DNA from: Nymphaea colorata
Taxonomy: Eukaryota; Streptophyta; Magnoliopsida; Nymphaeales; Nymphaeaceae
DNA: 64,000 nt
Direction of reading: 5' to 3'
Assembly: GCF_008831285.2 (NCBI RefSeq)
Contig: NC_045138.2
Span: 12,538,571 to 12,602,570 of the forward strand
In this document: positions 48,541 through 58,483 of the stretch, one piece after another
Layout: each line of letters starts with the position of its first letter
Numbering within the stretch: the stretch's first letter is position 1
Notes under the pieces: generated by a model
Databases searched by the model: none
What the model was told of the DNA's origin: nothing
The model's input: only the letters and a program-made list of their open reading frames with translations
Made by a program: the position numbers and the translations under genes

Positions 48541-49400
48541 AAGATATTGTTCATATTTATGTGATCTGGTTGTACTTAAGTGTCAGATTCAAATCCAAGT
48601 GCATGTATGAAAGGTCATGAATTAGATCAAATTCATCCATGGGCTTTAAGGCTGTGTGTGGAATAAAAACCCCAAGACCTTTAAATGAGAGAAGGATAAT
48701 TTTTTTTACAGAATTTTTTACTTTTCTTCAAAAAGTGGAAATGGAGTTCAATTTATTTGGTGTTACTTATTTGCACATATTGCCCCAAAAATTTAATGAG
48801 GAGATTAGCTTAAAATCTTAATGCTCAAGTAACAGACAATAGATGTATGTGCTTCCTTTCAATGATTTCCATTTTGTTGAGGGGGTACACACAACTATGT
48901 AATTGTATAATTCCCTTGTTTTTGAAAAATTCATCCATTTCTTGGTAGGTGAACTCTAGCCCATTATCAGATCCAAATTTCAAGATATTTGCTTTGACTT
49001 GACATTCAACATAACTGAAAAGTATTTTGTCAAATGTTTGGTTTCACATTTAAATCTCATAAGAAAAACCCACGTTGACTGTGTATAGTCATCTACCAAG
49101 CTTAGAAAGTAATGGGTTTTGGTGATAGAGGATTATGAACATGGTCCCCAAATGTCTCCATGAATTAATTCAAGTAATCATGTTCAATTAATTTTGCGGG
49201 CATCCAATGGGAGTGTAGTTTGCTTGGATACAACACACACTTCACATAATCATTTAGAAAAGATAAGTTCACAATTGTTACCTCAAAATAGTTTATTTCT
49301 AGAAAATGTGGGTTGCCCCTATCTCCAGTGCTACATATCAAAGTTTGAACTTGCAACATTTTCAAGGACACAAATAACATCACTTTTTGACTAGGACTGA
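48540..49400 (-). pseudogene. Minus-strand copia pre-integrase/integrase remnant
   Basis: Read leftward, the minus strand shows NDYVKCVLYPSKLHSHWMP (the CxxC end of the integrase zinc region), then KFGSDNGLEFTYQEMDEFF, GIIQLHSCVYPLNKMEIIER and KHIHLL, and later ALRF-stop-ANLLIKFLGQ. These are integrase blocks in order: D-N-G-x-E-F with the catalytic Asp, the S-C-x-Y-x-P-x-x-N-G-x-x-E-R block with the catalytic Glu (Gly changed to Glu/Met context), and the F-W-G-E/Q block. RT, gag and LTRs of this copy were not found. It differs in sequence from the two neighbouring copia elements, so it is a separate insertion. Confidence 0.8.
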
Positions 49401-50007
49401 CAGAACTAAAGCTATTGCAAAGTTTAAAGGAACACTATTCATGTCAATAGCTGGCATACAAGAAGATTTATATAGACCAAGAAAATTTATATAGACTATT
49501 TTTCAACTCATTGGCACCAATCATCATCATAGAATTCAAGTAATTTTTTAAGCAAACAAGGGGAATAAAAGTTTATTTGGTAGTTTATTTCTCTGGTCAA
49601 GCTACTGATCGACAAAATATTGACTATGAAAATTGAGAACTGTCAAGAACTATTTGATTTCTTTACCATCTATTGGATTTATTTATCATGGCATGTGCTC
49701 ACCTTAGTTGTCATGTGTTCACTACAAAACCCCGAGCTAATTTTCTTTCCATCTTCTTTTCTTCACATTCCTTTGTTGTGTGTAGCAAGGAATCAAAATC
49801 TTTAGGAAAGAAGGTCATGCTGCCATTGGATGACTGTTGGATTTTTTTCGTGCATATATTTTCTACCAACATACCAAAAATTAATAAACTGAATTCAAGT
49901 TTGAGTTCTTCTTTCCATCCCCCGTTTCATTCTTCTCTTGGGCATCCGTTGTGTCATAGTATCAGAAACTTACAGTAATTGACAGCAGGGAAGCACCCAA
50001 GAAGAAT

Positions 50008-51060
50008 ATGGAGGGTGACTCAAGTGGAATGGACGCCTCTCAAGTGATGTCCAGTCCTTTTTATATGCATTATTCTGATAATCCTAGAAATGTTCTCATC
50101 TCTGACATGCTTAATGAAGAAAACTATGCAACCTGGAGTAGAGCCATGATAATGGCCTTATCAACAAAAAATAGATAAGATTTATCGATGGTTCTATCAA
50201 AGAACCGAACAAAGATGATTTGAGTTTTGGGTTCGATGCAATGACATGATTTTGTCTTGGATTGTGAATTCAGTTAGCAAGGAATAGTTAAAGGTGTTGC
50301 TATGCTTCTAATGCTAGAGCTGTTTGGGAAGAGTTATGGGAAATGTTTATGCAAAGCCAAGCCCTTAGAATTTATCAAATTCAATGGGCTATTGCTCGAT
50401 TGCAGCAAGACACTATGTCAGCTATGTCTTATTACACCAAAATAAGGGGGGTTTATCGGTCGAACTTGACTCTTTTTCTGCTGTCCTGGAATGCTCTTGT
50501 GGAGCGATGAAAGTATATTTGGGACAGGTTCCAAGAGAGAAAGTAATTCAATTTTTAATAGCATTGACTGATTCCTACAATGAGGCCAGATATTGCTGCT
50601 TGACCCCTTGCCTAATGTAACCAAGGTTCGTGCTTTGATTTTACAAGGAAAGAAGCAACGTGAGGCTCGGACTCCTGCACACCAAGTGAAGGAACCACTG
50701 TCATGGCAGTGCCGCAAGGAGATCAAAATATATTTCAAAGAAGCAGAAATAATATGGCTGCTAGACCAATCTGCTCTCCTTGTGAAGGAGTAGGCCACGT
50801 TAAAGAAAAGTATTTTAAGCTTATTGCCTATCCACCAGGACGCTGCACCTATGACCCCAACTTCAAACAGCTAGTGGCTGCCAACGTAGTGGCCAAGCAA
50901 GGATGTATGGGCATAAACTGAATTTTTCAAAGGATGGTGCAGCATCAAGTGGAGATGGAAAAAAGGTAAAGGATATTGTTCCACCTTTCACATTAGAAGA
51001 ATATCATAAACTCATCTCACTCTTCAAAAACAAGCCCATCAACATTAACTTTGCAGGTAA
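50008..51060 (+). pseudogene. Copia gag (UBN2-type) with zinc knuckle
   Basis: ATG at 50008 opens MEGDSSGMDASQVMSSPFYM, then LNEENYATWSRAMIMALSTK, the family block N-Y-x-x-W-x-x-A-M-x-x-A-L. A stop follows and the frame shifts several times. Later pieces read LDPLPNVTKVRALILQGKKQRE (the L-P-x-x-x-K-A/V block) and CSPCEGVGHVKEKYFKL, a CX2CX4HX4C knuckle whose last Cys is Tyr (TGT to TAT). Then FTLEEYHKLISLFKNK gives the usual spacer before protease. Confidence 0.85.
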
Positions 51061-51089
51061 TACCTTGACTAGAAATTTAGATTTTTGTC

Positions 51090-51120
51090 GTTGGATCATA
51101 GGTTCAGAAGCAAGCTGACA
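51090..51120 (+). pseudogene. Copia protease active site, mutated
   Basis: The frame reads W-I-I-G-S-E-A-S-stop-H-I-C-A-D where the family has W-I-I-D-S-G-A-S-D-H-I. The catalytic Asp codon at 51101-51103 is GGT (Gly), the Gly of D-S-G is GAA (Glu), and the Asp after Ser is TGA. No protease activity is possible. Confidence 0.85.
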
Positions 51121-51458
51121 CATATGTGCTGACCGAAGTGAACTCCAAAATATAAAATCTTGTAATATACCTGTTACTTTACCTAATGGTGAGGCTGTTT
51201 CTATTTCTCATATGGGTAAAATTGAATTATCTTCCATTGAAATCAGTAATGTTTTGAGTATACCATCATTTAAAGTTAACCGTCTCTCTATAAGTAAGCA
51301 TGCTAGGGCTCTCAATTGCTTTGTCACATTTTCCCCTAACTATTGTGTTATACAGAACCTGGTGTCGAAGATGACTAGGCCTTTTATGTTCTTCACAAAA
51401 CCCTCTACATAGCCTTATTGGTATTGTTGTTTCCGGACATGAATTTTGGCATAGATGA

Positions 51459-51811
51459 TTGGGCCACTTGTGTTTGTCTTGTTTAAAGTTAGCTAGTAAA
51501 CATTTAGACCTTGAATTTGATTTAAATAATGATTATTTGTGTGATGCATGTCATAAAGCTAAACAAATTCATTTTCAATTTGACTTAAGTGAAATTTCCA
51601 CCTCTCAACCTTTTGACCTTATACATTGTGTTATTTGCGGACCTTATGCCCAAACTACCATTTCTGGAGCACATTATTTTTTGAGCATTGTTGACGACTT
51701 CTCAAGGGCAACCTGGATTTTTCTTGTGCGCCACAAATTTGAGATATGACATCTTGTTAAAATCTTTTTTTCCTTGGTTATAGTTGTCACATTAAATTTT
51801 TACATTCAAAC
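51459..51811 (+). pseudogene. Copia pre-integrase/integrase N-terminal half
   Basis: The open piece 51459-51749 reads GHLCLSCLKLASKH, then CDACHKAKQIHFQFDLSEIS, FDLIHCVICGPY and HYFLSIVDDFSRATW. The CxxC zinc ligands and the catalytic D of S-I-V-D-D-F-S-R are present; the first catalytic Asp of the family block (H-x-D-x-W-G-P) is Val here. The frame is cut at 51811 by a nested LTR element and resumes at 53858. Confidence 0.9.
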
Positions 51812-52528
51812 TGTCACGGGCCGGCTTTTTCAAGCCCTGCTTGGCCCGCGCGGCGCCGAAGGCATTCCCCAAAGCCTTCGGCCAGCATGACATCTCTTGC
51901 TTTAGCGGAAGCATTCATCTTTTCTTCAGGACTATGGACTAGACGAGGAATGCTAAGCACTCGGCAAATCATCACCCAGGTTATCCCATTGTCGGCCATC
52001 GGCAAGCCGTGGCCATGAGGCCCTGTCAGAACTTCGCTATTCCTCCAAGTGCCTATCTACATCCAAACAAAATCTGGGTGGGGGTAGACTTCCCTTGGGA
52101 GGAAGTCCCCAGCCGAAGTCAGTTGACGACTATATGTCATTAAGTAAGGTAGCCGACCATCGCTCTACTCGACGATGAGCATTCACTTGCTCACCCCCGC
52201 GTGACTCTACGCGATTGTGGAACGCAGCGTATGCACCCACTGGGGGAATTGCCCCTAACCAACGCGCACCCCCTTGTGTATTCAAACGCTACGCATTGGG
52301 AACCCACTGGATTCCCCAATGACGGACTTGCACTTCCAAAGGGACCGCTGATCTTGATGCATTAAAACGCCTTGTCGTCGACCATCGCGCTGCACATTCC
52401 ACGTGCATTGCTTTCTGCTAGACTCGGCGCCCGATTGAATCCCACATGCCTTCCAACTATGCCATAGCTGGCCAAGCAGCATCACCTTTTACTGGCTTGG
52501 CCGGGCCAGACATAGTCGGCCGGCAACA
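51812..52528 (-). repeat. 3' LTR of the nested element
   Basis: 717 bp, TG...CA, paired with 53138-53852. By a rough hand count about 50 differences, some 7%, mostly transitions, plus a few single-base indels and a 4-bp difference near the right end (ccgg). Confidence 0.9.
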
Positions 52529-52540
52529 TTCTCCCATCGC
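52529..52540 (-). other. Polypurine tract of the nested element
   Basis: The plus strand ttctcccatcgc is, on the minus strand, GCGATGGGAGAA directly before the 3' LTR. This is a plausible plus-strand primer. Confidence 0.7.
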
Positions 52541-53123
52541 CAAAATCGTCACTGTCCTCAGTGACTCTGTCCCGAGCGATAGAAGTTCAACTACTGTTCC
52601 CTTGATTTCTTTTCAACTTGAGCCTACGTCCGTCCGTCAGCTTGATGCACCCGTCACGTCGCGGCTACTCGCCTATTGGGTGTTTTGCCTCTAGTCCATT
52701 CCTTAGCATCATCCCACTTTTCTATCACTGTTTGCACTTTTCCTTAGTAAAGTTCGGAACATCTCCGACGACCACTAAGTTTCAAACTTCCAAGCTGTGT
52801 TGCCAACCCGTGCACATGCTCCTTTCTCAAGACATGTCAATACTAAGGGCACTTGCCCTCCTGGACAATCCTTTTCCACGTCGGGTCTCACCCTATCTGT
52901 CTCAGCGAGCGGCTCTCTTGGCCCTTCTGCTCCTGACGCTCAGACACCATCTTCGGAACGTGTGATCTCCATCTGGCTAACACCAACGCGGTCACCTGAA
53001 CCAGTGTCCGACGAACATGCCCGAACCCTTAGGGCACCAAACAAGCCAACATTTTTCTTTGAACCACTTGTATGTTATCATCGCAGCGTTCTCATCTTTG
53101 AAGTTCCCTTCGAGAAATCGTCT
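52541..53123 (-). other. Interior of the nested element, no recognised coding
   Basis: Both strands have open frames of about 70-140 codons (plus strand 52797-53216, 52618-52965; minus strand 53198-52992), but they overlap each other, cross the LTR border and carry no gag, protease, integrase or RT motif. They reflect high G+C rather than genes. Confidence 0.5.
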
Positions 53124-53135
53124 GCTCTGATACCA
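53124..53135 (-). other. Primer binding site of the nested element
   Basis: The plus strand gctctgatacca lies 2 bp before the right LTR, so the minus strand reads TGGTATCAGAGC after the LTR, complementary to initiator Met tRNA. Confidence 0.92.
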
Positions 53136-53137
53136 CT

Positions 53138-53852
53138 TGTCACGGGCCGACTTTTTCAAGTCCTGCTTGGCCCGCGGGGCGCCGAAGGCATTCCCCAAAG
53201 CCTTCGGTCAGCCTGACATCTCTTGCTTTAGCGGAAACATTCATCTTTTCTTCGGGTCTATGAACTAGACGATGAGTGTTAAGCACTCGGCACACCATCA
53301 CCGAGGTTTATCCCATTGTCGGCCATCGGCAAGCCGTGGCCATGAGGCCCTGTCAGAACTTCGCCATTCCTCCAAGTGCCTATCTACATCCAAACGAAAT
53401 CTGGGTGGGGGTAGACTTCTCTTGGGAGGAAGTCCCCAGCCGAAGCTAGTTGGCGACTATATGTCATTAAGTAAGGCGGCCGACCATCGCCCTACTTGAC
53501 GATGAGCATTCACTTGCTCACCCCCGCGTGACTCTACGCGGTTGTGGAACGCAGCGTATGCGCCCACTGGGGGAATTGCCCCTAACCCACACGCACCCCC
53601 TTGTGTATCCAAACACTATGCGTTGGGAACTCACTGGATTCCCCAACGACAGACTTGCACTTCCAAAGGGACCGCTGATCTTGATGCATTGAAATGCCTT
53701 GTCGTCGCACCACCGCGCTGCACATTCCACGTGCATTGCTTTCTGCTAGACTCGGTGCGCGATTGAATCTCACATGCCTTCCAACTATGCCTAAGCTGGC
53801 CAAGCAGCATCACCTTTTACTGGCATGGCCGGGCCAGACACAGTCGGCAACA
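53138..53852 (-). repeat. 5' LTR of the nested element
   Basis: 715 bp, starts tgtcacgggccgac and ends cagtcggcaaca, then the caaac duplication. See the left LTR for comparison. Confidence 0.92.
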
Positions 53853-53857
53853 CAAAC

Positions 53858-54970
53858 AATGGAACTGAATATTTTTCTCAAAAAATGAAGAAATTCTTCA
53901 AGATCAAGGCACCACACACCAGCATAGTTGTTGTCCTAACTACAGCAAAATGGTGTGGTGGAGCGCAAAAACATGCATTTGTTTGAGGTGGCTAGAGCAG
54001 TTCGTTTTGAATCCAATCTCCCTTACTTTTTTGGGGAGAATGTGTTTTGACTGAAACATATTTAATTAATCATTTTTCATCTCTAAATATTGGGGGAAAA
54101 ACTCCTTTTGAAATATTATATAGAAAAAAACCCTTGGTTAAGCACCTTCGCGTTTTTGGATCTTTATGTTATGCTACAAATTTTTTGAACAAAGATAAAT
54201 TTCAGTCAAGAGTCCACACATGTATTTTCATTGGATATCTACAAGGAAAAAAAACATATATATTCTTGTAGAGACGTGGTAGAACAAAGATAAATTTCAG
54301 TCAAGAGCCCACACATGTATTTTCATTGGATATTCACAAGGACAAAAAGCGTATAAACTCTATGTTACACCTTGAAATGCACAAGGTTTTTACTAGTGGA
54401 GACATGGTTTTTTATGAACATATTCTTCCGTTTCAAAGTCAAAGTCATAAAGAATTACATACTAATAAAAATGAAGTGGTTCTTCCGGTAGTTGAAGGAA
54501 GTTTCTCAACCCCTCAACAAATCAGATCTGAAATGATCTGGTAGAAATGGGAACAAACCAAATAGGGGACTAACCACCCATTGTTGAAGAAACCTCTATA
54601 GAAACTCATGAGAAGACTAGGGAAGTTCAAACTAATACTAAAGATCCAAATTTCATATCATCTGAATCCATTGGAGAATATCCAAATCTCACACCTACCG
54701 AATCCATTAGGAGATCCATTTGAATTTGGAAACCGACGTCTTGGTTAAAAGATATTTATTTCTCTCTACTCACATTACCTCAAACCAATGCCGTCTCTGT
54801 GTCAGGAAAAAAAGGAACCAGGTACCCTATTACTGAGTATCACTGGTCCTTTGATAAACACAAAAATTTTCTTAGCTCATTGGTTTTTAAATCAACCAAA
54901 TAACTTCAATGAAGTTGTAAGACATAAAGAGTAGCAGGATGCATGGATTCAGAGATCCGTGCATTGGAAA
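53858..54970 (+). pseudogene. Copia integrase C-terminal half and pol linker
   Basis: Resumes the integrase right after the nested insertion with NNGTEYFS (the D-N-G-T-E-F block, Asp now Asn/Thr), then WGECVLTETYLINHFSSL, GGKTPFEILYRKKP, HLRVFGSLCYATN and HTCIFIGY. The linker region reads YPITEYHWSFDKHKNF, and a frame near 54943 reads MDSEIRALEM, the conserved start of the copia RT region (A-M-x-x-E-I-x-A-L-E). The element ends there. Confidence 0.88.
54187..54376 (+). repeat. Tandem duplication of 95 bp within pol
   Basis: Two adjacent 95-bp units, starting gaacaaagataaatttcagt at 54187 and 54282. They carry the same F-I-G-Y block. The copies differ at several bases (agtccac/agcccac, aaaaaaac/gacaaaaag), so the duplication is not fresh. 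Confidence 0.85.
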
Positions 54971-56157
54971 TGGGTTTCTCAGTTTAACAATTTCAGACAT
55001 ACAATATAGGTTAGATGAAGTGCGATCACTGGCACCACTGTCAATGATCCAATCCAATCATCTTCCGAAGTGGTGGATATACCTGCAAAGTACATTTGAG
55101 AACATAATGCTTTTTCATGAATAAGTTGAATCAATTGTCTGTATTCCTCCACAGTCAAAGTTAGGACAACAACCTTGCTAGATTCAGTTGCAGCAACAGT
55201 TGAAATATGATTTGCACTAGAAAATTTTGCACCAAATGATCACGAGTAATGAATGAATTTATCTGAGCTGAAAGCTTTATTCAAGTTCTATCCGCTCAAG
55301 TGAAGAACCTTTATAACAAAGTGGATATCCATGTAGCTTGTGACACCTCATGTCCCTCGTATAACCTGTCCCTTGACAATAAAGACACAGTACTGACATG
55401 GAAATGCATTTACAGAAGCAAGACTTAGATGATCGGTAGATGGTAGCATCCTGGCTTCCCTTTGTTTCTCTTCCCGAAAAATAGCAGAGTGGACTTTCCA
55501 AATTGATGGAAGAGGGTAAGATAGCATGATCTGTCCACACACTATGTTATAAAATTTGTATAAGCTTTTTATTCTTGCTGCTTTTCCTTGAACTTTTTCA
55601 TGGCCCCACATGTACAGACAAGAGGCAGATTTATGATGCAAGTTCGACCCCATGTGGTTTCGGTTTGGTAAACTAAGCAGCCACTGACTTGAGTTTGCCG
55701 AACATGTCTACTAATAGCAGTTTTGATTTGAAACTTTCTTGATGCCATACACTGTGTAAACCAATCACAAAGATACCCCTATATATATTTTACAAGCAGA
55801 GGCAGCGTATATCACGCTATCTGCAATATCTCTTGATAAAGAGCTGATGATCCAAGACAAGACCATCGTATCACATCATTTTCCAAAATATATATCCAAC
55901 AGAATCAGGAATCTGGCTCAACCATTGAACCATCAACAAGTCCAAATTTGTTTTTTCCTGTAAGAGCCATTGTCATGGCATTGCTCCATGTAATGTAATT
56001 GTCCCAGTTAAAAGTTAAGAGTATTAAATTGCACCTGGGTTGTGTAAATGATGGGGATAAAAATGATTTGGTCAAATCAGATATTGATTCGCTGCCCTTT
56101 GATCCAGACACTCTTGACAAGGTATGTGATGTTGAACCTTGCGGAACAGCAACCATC
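54971..56157 (-). pseudogene. Opposing copia gag/protease fragment
   Basis: The minus strand starts at ATG 56156 with MVAVPQGSTSHTLSRV, then WDNYITWSNAMTMALTGKNK and GLVDGSMVEPDS (UBN2-type gag). After frameshifts LPSIWKVHSAIFREEKQREA follows, then a knuckle C-L-Y-C-Q-G-T-G-Y-T-R-D-M-R-C (His changed to Tyr, and five instead of four residues before the last Cys), the LTVEEYRQLIQLIHEK spacer and WIIDSGASDRTSSN, where the D-S-G triad is intact (55042-55034). It ends near 54970, joined tail to tail to the forward copia. Confidence 0.87.
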
Positions 56158-56221
56158 AGATATGCTAATGTGGAGACAATTACAGCAGATAGATGTTATG
56201 AATACCAAGAACCAGAACCAG

Positions 56222-56234
56222 GCTTTGGTACCAT
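56222..56234 (-). other. Degraded primer binding site of the opposing copia
   Basis: The plus strand gctttggtaccat gives, on the minus strand, ATGGTACCAAAGC directly after the LTR. It is TGGTATCAGAGC with two or three changes. Confidence 0.7.
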
Positions 56235-56524
56235 GTACACAGAGCAACAAACGTGATGGATGATATCACCACATGACTATGACAAAAACCGAACAGTGTA
56301 AACAAGGTAATAACAGAATAGACACACTGCCTTACGCAGAAAGTGAAGGAAGAGGCTTTCCTTGATTTCATTATACATAAGGGGGGCATCTACATGTATA
56401 AGCAATCTCTCTTGAGAGAACAAGGACATTCTGGTATGCTCTCTAAAAAAGAAAAAGAAAAATTGCGTAACTACAGAAAGCGAAACAAATCAAATAATTT
56501 GCTTTGAATAATTATGTTACAACA
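56235..56524 (-). repeat. Solo 5' LTR of the opposing copia
   Basis: The minus strand reads TGTTGTAACATAAT at its start and ends TGTGTACA, giving a 290-bp LTR with TGT...ACA ends. On the minus strand a TATACATGTAGATGCC-type stretch and a TATAATGAAATC motif lie mid-LTR, as expected for promoter and leader. The matching 3' LTR is absent from the window because the element is truncated. Confidence 0.65.
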
Positions 56525-56868
56525 GAATGTCATCAACTATGATTCTTCTCTTTCAGTTCAGTGTGACCACACCTTTTGGACCCATTTCAATTAATTGTCT
56601 CAGAAATCAGATGCCTATGCCTGACATAACTTAATACCTTTGGACGTGTTAGTTAGAAACATGCGGAGAAACCTCAAAGCCTTTCTATTTCTTTTTGTTT
56701 TCGATTGGAATCCACACATCAACTGCAATGTCCCGCATCTATTGTTTGTAGTATAGAGAATGGCATCCATGAAAATCAAATTGATGACAAAACAGATCTA
56801 ACCACCTATGTTATCCCTCAAGGCACAAGGCCTTAACGACCTTTCACCCTGAGTCACCGAGATGATGT

Positions 56869-56875
56869 ACGTGTC
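56869..56875 (+). promoter_or_regulatory. ABRE-type element ACGTGTC
   Basis: ACGTGTC, a core recognised by ABF/AREB-class bZIP factors, about 140 bp upstream of the TATA box of the LEA gene. Confidence 0.55.
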
Positions 56876-57009
56876 ATTTTCTGGGCCTTGTTTATCTTCC
56901 TTTTGGAACGGATCTTTGCAGTTCCCTTCTATGGTCAAACAATCCCACACTTGTCGAGCAACGCGTACTTATGGCCTTTTGGTGGTCACCTTATATGTTT
57001 CCTCCTTTT

Positions 57010-57015
57010 TATAAA
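57010..57015 (+). promoter_or_regulatory. TATA box of the LEA gene
   Basis: TATAAA in ttttataaaggg, 133 bp before the start codon, giving a leader of roughly 100 nt if transcription starts about 30 bp downstream. Confidence 0.65.
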
Positions 57016-57142
57016 GGGTACTCCAGGCTTTCTCGTTGCCATTGGAGGTGTTCCCTTCATTGCGACGAACTCTGTTATCACCTTAATTGCTGAAGTTTGA
57101 TTTCGTTAAAGTTCCTTGGAAGTGATCTTTTGACGAGGAAGA

Positions 57143-58108
57143 ATGCAGGCTGCGAAGAATGCTGCTGCTTCTGCCAAGGAGAAGGCAGAGAACCTTGCTG
57201 CTTCCGCTAAGGCTGGAATGGATAAGACGAAGGCTACTATACAAGAGAAGGTATCCTTTCTCGTCTTTAATTAAGAACCGAACAAAGAAGCACAAGAGAT
57301 TTATGCTCCATATTTCTTTCATTTGATGATTTTGTGATTGAGAAACATTGAATTTCAATATAACAAATGAACTATTGAGCTTGCATTTAACCGAGAAGGG
57401 CCGTACGTGAAATAAAATCAAATTGATTAACTAAAATTGATTTTGTTAATACCAAAATCGAGATCAAATTTTTATAAAATTCATTTAATTTCTCTTATTA
57501 TTGATGAATAAAATATAGTTGCAACTGCTATGCTTATGGAATTTCCAAAGGCGCTAGCTATATATGCTGTTACAAAAATATACTCGAATGGGAACAGAAA
57601 AACAAAAACCCCTTTAAAGCAAACAGTGAATCATTTCCTCTCCTCTCTGTTCGTCGTGTCCTCATTGCTCCCGTGCCTCTGCGTCGAAACAAATACTCGA
57701 ATTTTGGGAGGAAAGGTTCCGAAAGCTGGCCACTTCTGGTGATCAGATTCAGAAGTTCACGGGTTGGGCGATAGGAAACTAACTTTCTAAACAAGTTTTG
57801 TATGTATAAATGAACGGTTGATCGGTCGTTTTGATGGGCAGGTAGAGAAGGCGAAGGCGCACGACCCGGCGGAGAAGGAGGAGGCGAAGCTCAAGAAACA
57901 GGACCGCATCAGCCAGGCGGAACACAATAAGCAGGAGGCGCGGATCGAGAATGCTGCAGAGAGGGAGAGAGCCCGATTGGATGCCGCCCACCACCCTGGT
58001 CACGGCGGAAGCGAGGGCTCGGCCTTGCCGGAACACGGTAAGTCCGGTGTGCACGTGACACTGGGGACAGCCCGATCGGGCCCAATGGGCACGGGCGGAA
58101 CCAGATAG
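57143..58108 (+). CDS. Late embryogenesis abundant protein, LEA_1 (group 4) family
   Basis: Two exons: 57143-57250 and 57842-58108, separated by a 591-bp GT...AG intron (gtatcc...gggcag) in phase 0, giving 124 aa. The start is chosen because MQAAKNAAASAKEKAENLAA is the family's N terminus. Residues 1-80 are Ala/Lys/Glu-rich with an 11-residue-like periodicity (amphipathic helix on drying), including TKATIQEK-V at the exon junction, the AHDPAEKEEAKLKKQ block (42-56) and AEHNKQEARIENAAERERAR (about 61-80). The C terminus is a Gly/His-rich disordered tail (HHPGHGG, GTGGTR). No Cys or Trp, no signal peptide or membrane segment; expected to be cytosolic or nuclear. The family protects enzymes and membranes during seed desiccation and water deficit. 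Length and intron position agree with the family. The upstream ABRE suggests ABA control. Confidence 0.93.
57251..57841 (+). other. Intron of the LEA gene
   Basis: Starts gtatcctttc and ends tttgatgggcag. It is AT-rich in its first half and holds non-genic open frames (57530-57742 plus; 57794-57570 minus). The splice junction lies between Lys36 and Val37. Confidence 0.88.
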
Positions 58109-58483
58109 ACGGGCTATGGCACCGGAGGCGGCTAAAATTGAGAGCTCTGGTTTTGATTGCTAAACTCCCCGTGCTTTTCTTCTTCTCGTGAAGTTCAGCT
58201 TTTCCTCTCGCTGTTTTAGCGTCGAATTTTTCTTGTTTGGTTGCTTAGTCGTGTTGCCGCCGTTGATGCTTTGGCACTGGTGGCTTTTCATGCGTGTTTG
58301 AGTCTTCATTGTCGGTGTTGGTGAAACCGGAGCTATTGTTGCTACCGTTTGTAATGGTGACTTTTGTCGGTCTGACGACATAGTTGGTTTAATTTATATG
58401 CGGTTTTGGATTTTCCTTTAATTTTGGTTTTTACTCCGTCGTTCGTATAAAAGTTTAATGTACCATTAACTACTGTATTCATT

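Larger units (their letters stand above)
51812..53852 (-). mobile_element. Nested short non-autonomous LTR retrotransposon
   Basis: 2,041 bp, bounded by TGTCACGGGCC and CGGCAACA and by a perfect 5-bp target duplication caaac (51807-51811 and 53853-53857) inside the copia integrase. It has two LTRs (51812-52528 and 53138-53852), a primer site next to the right LTR and a purine tract next to the left, so it lies in minus orientation. The 609-bp interior has no recognisable gag or pol. LTR-to-interior proportions are unusual: LTRs of about 715 bp exceed the interior. Base composition is far richer in G and C than the host DNA. It would have to move with enzymes from another element. Confidence 0.92.
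49957..54970 (+). mobile_element. Forward Ty1/copia element, truncated and interrupted
   Basis: It begins with a degraded primer binding site (tagtatcagaaact, 49957-49970; the family form is tggtatcagagct), so the 5' LTR must end at 49956 (gtgtca). Domains follow in order: gag, zinc knuckle, protease, pre-integrase, integrase (split by a nested LTR element), integrase C terminus and the linker up to the start of RT near 54970. The element stops there: RT, RNase H and the 3' LTR are missing, replaced by an oppositely oriented copia. The 5' LTR start was not located. Confidence 0.85.
56525..57142 (+). promoter_or_regulatory. Promoter and 5' leader region of the LEA gene
   Basis: Between the copia LTR and the LEA start codon. 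An ABRE-type ACGTGTC lies at 56869-56875, an ACGCGT core (coupling-element-3-like) at 56961-56966, and a TATAAA at 57010-57015, which is 133 bp before the ATG. This layout fits ABA/dehydration-responsive seed genes. The plus-strand frame 56888-57100 crosses the TATA box and is not a gene. Confidence 0.6.

Noticed and set aside
50418-50798. 126-codon minus-strand open frame
   Set aside because: Antisense shadow of the forward copia gag.
52446-53216. Overlapping plus-strand open frames of 82-139 codons in the nested LTR element
   Set aside because: They overlap in different frames, cross the LTR border, lie on the strand opposite to the element's own orientation and carry no motif. High G+C explains them.
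56888-57100. 70-codon open frame upstream of the LEA gene
   Set aside because: Crosses the TATA box and leader; hydrophobic composition comes from CT-rich DNA.
57530-57742. 70-codon open frame in the LEA intron
   Set aside because: Lies wholly inside the intron defined by the conserved LEA_1 exon junction.
57779-58054. 91-codon minus-strand open frame over LEA exon 2
   Set aside because: Shadow of the Lys/Glu/Ala-rich plus-strand coding exon.
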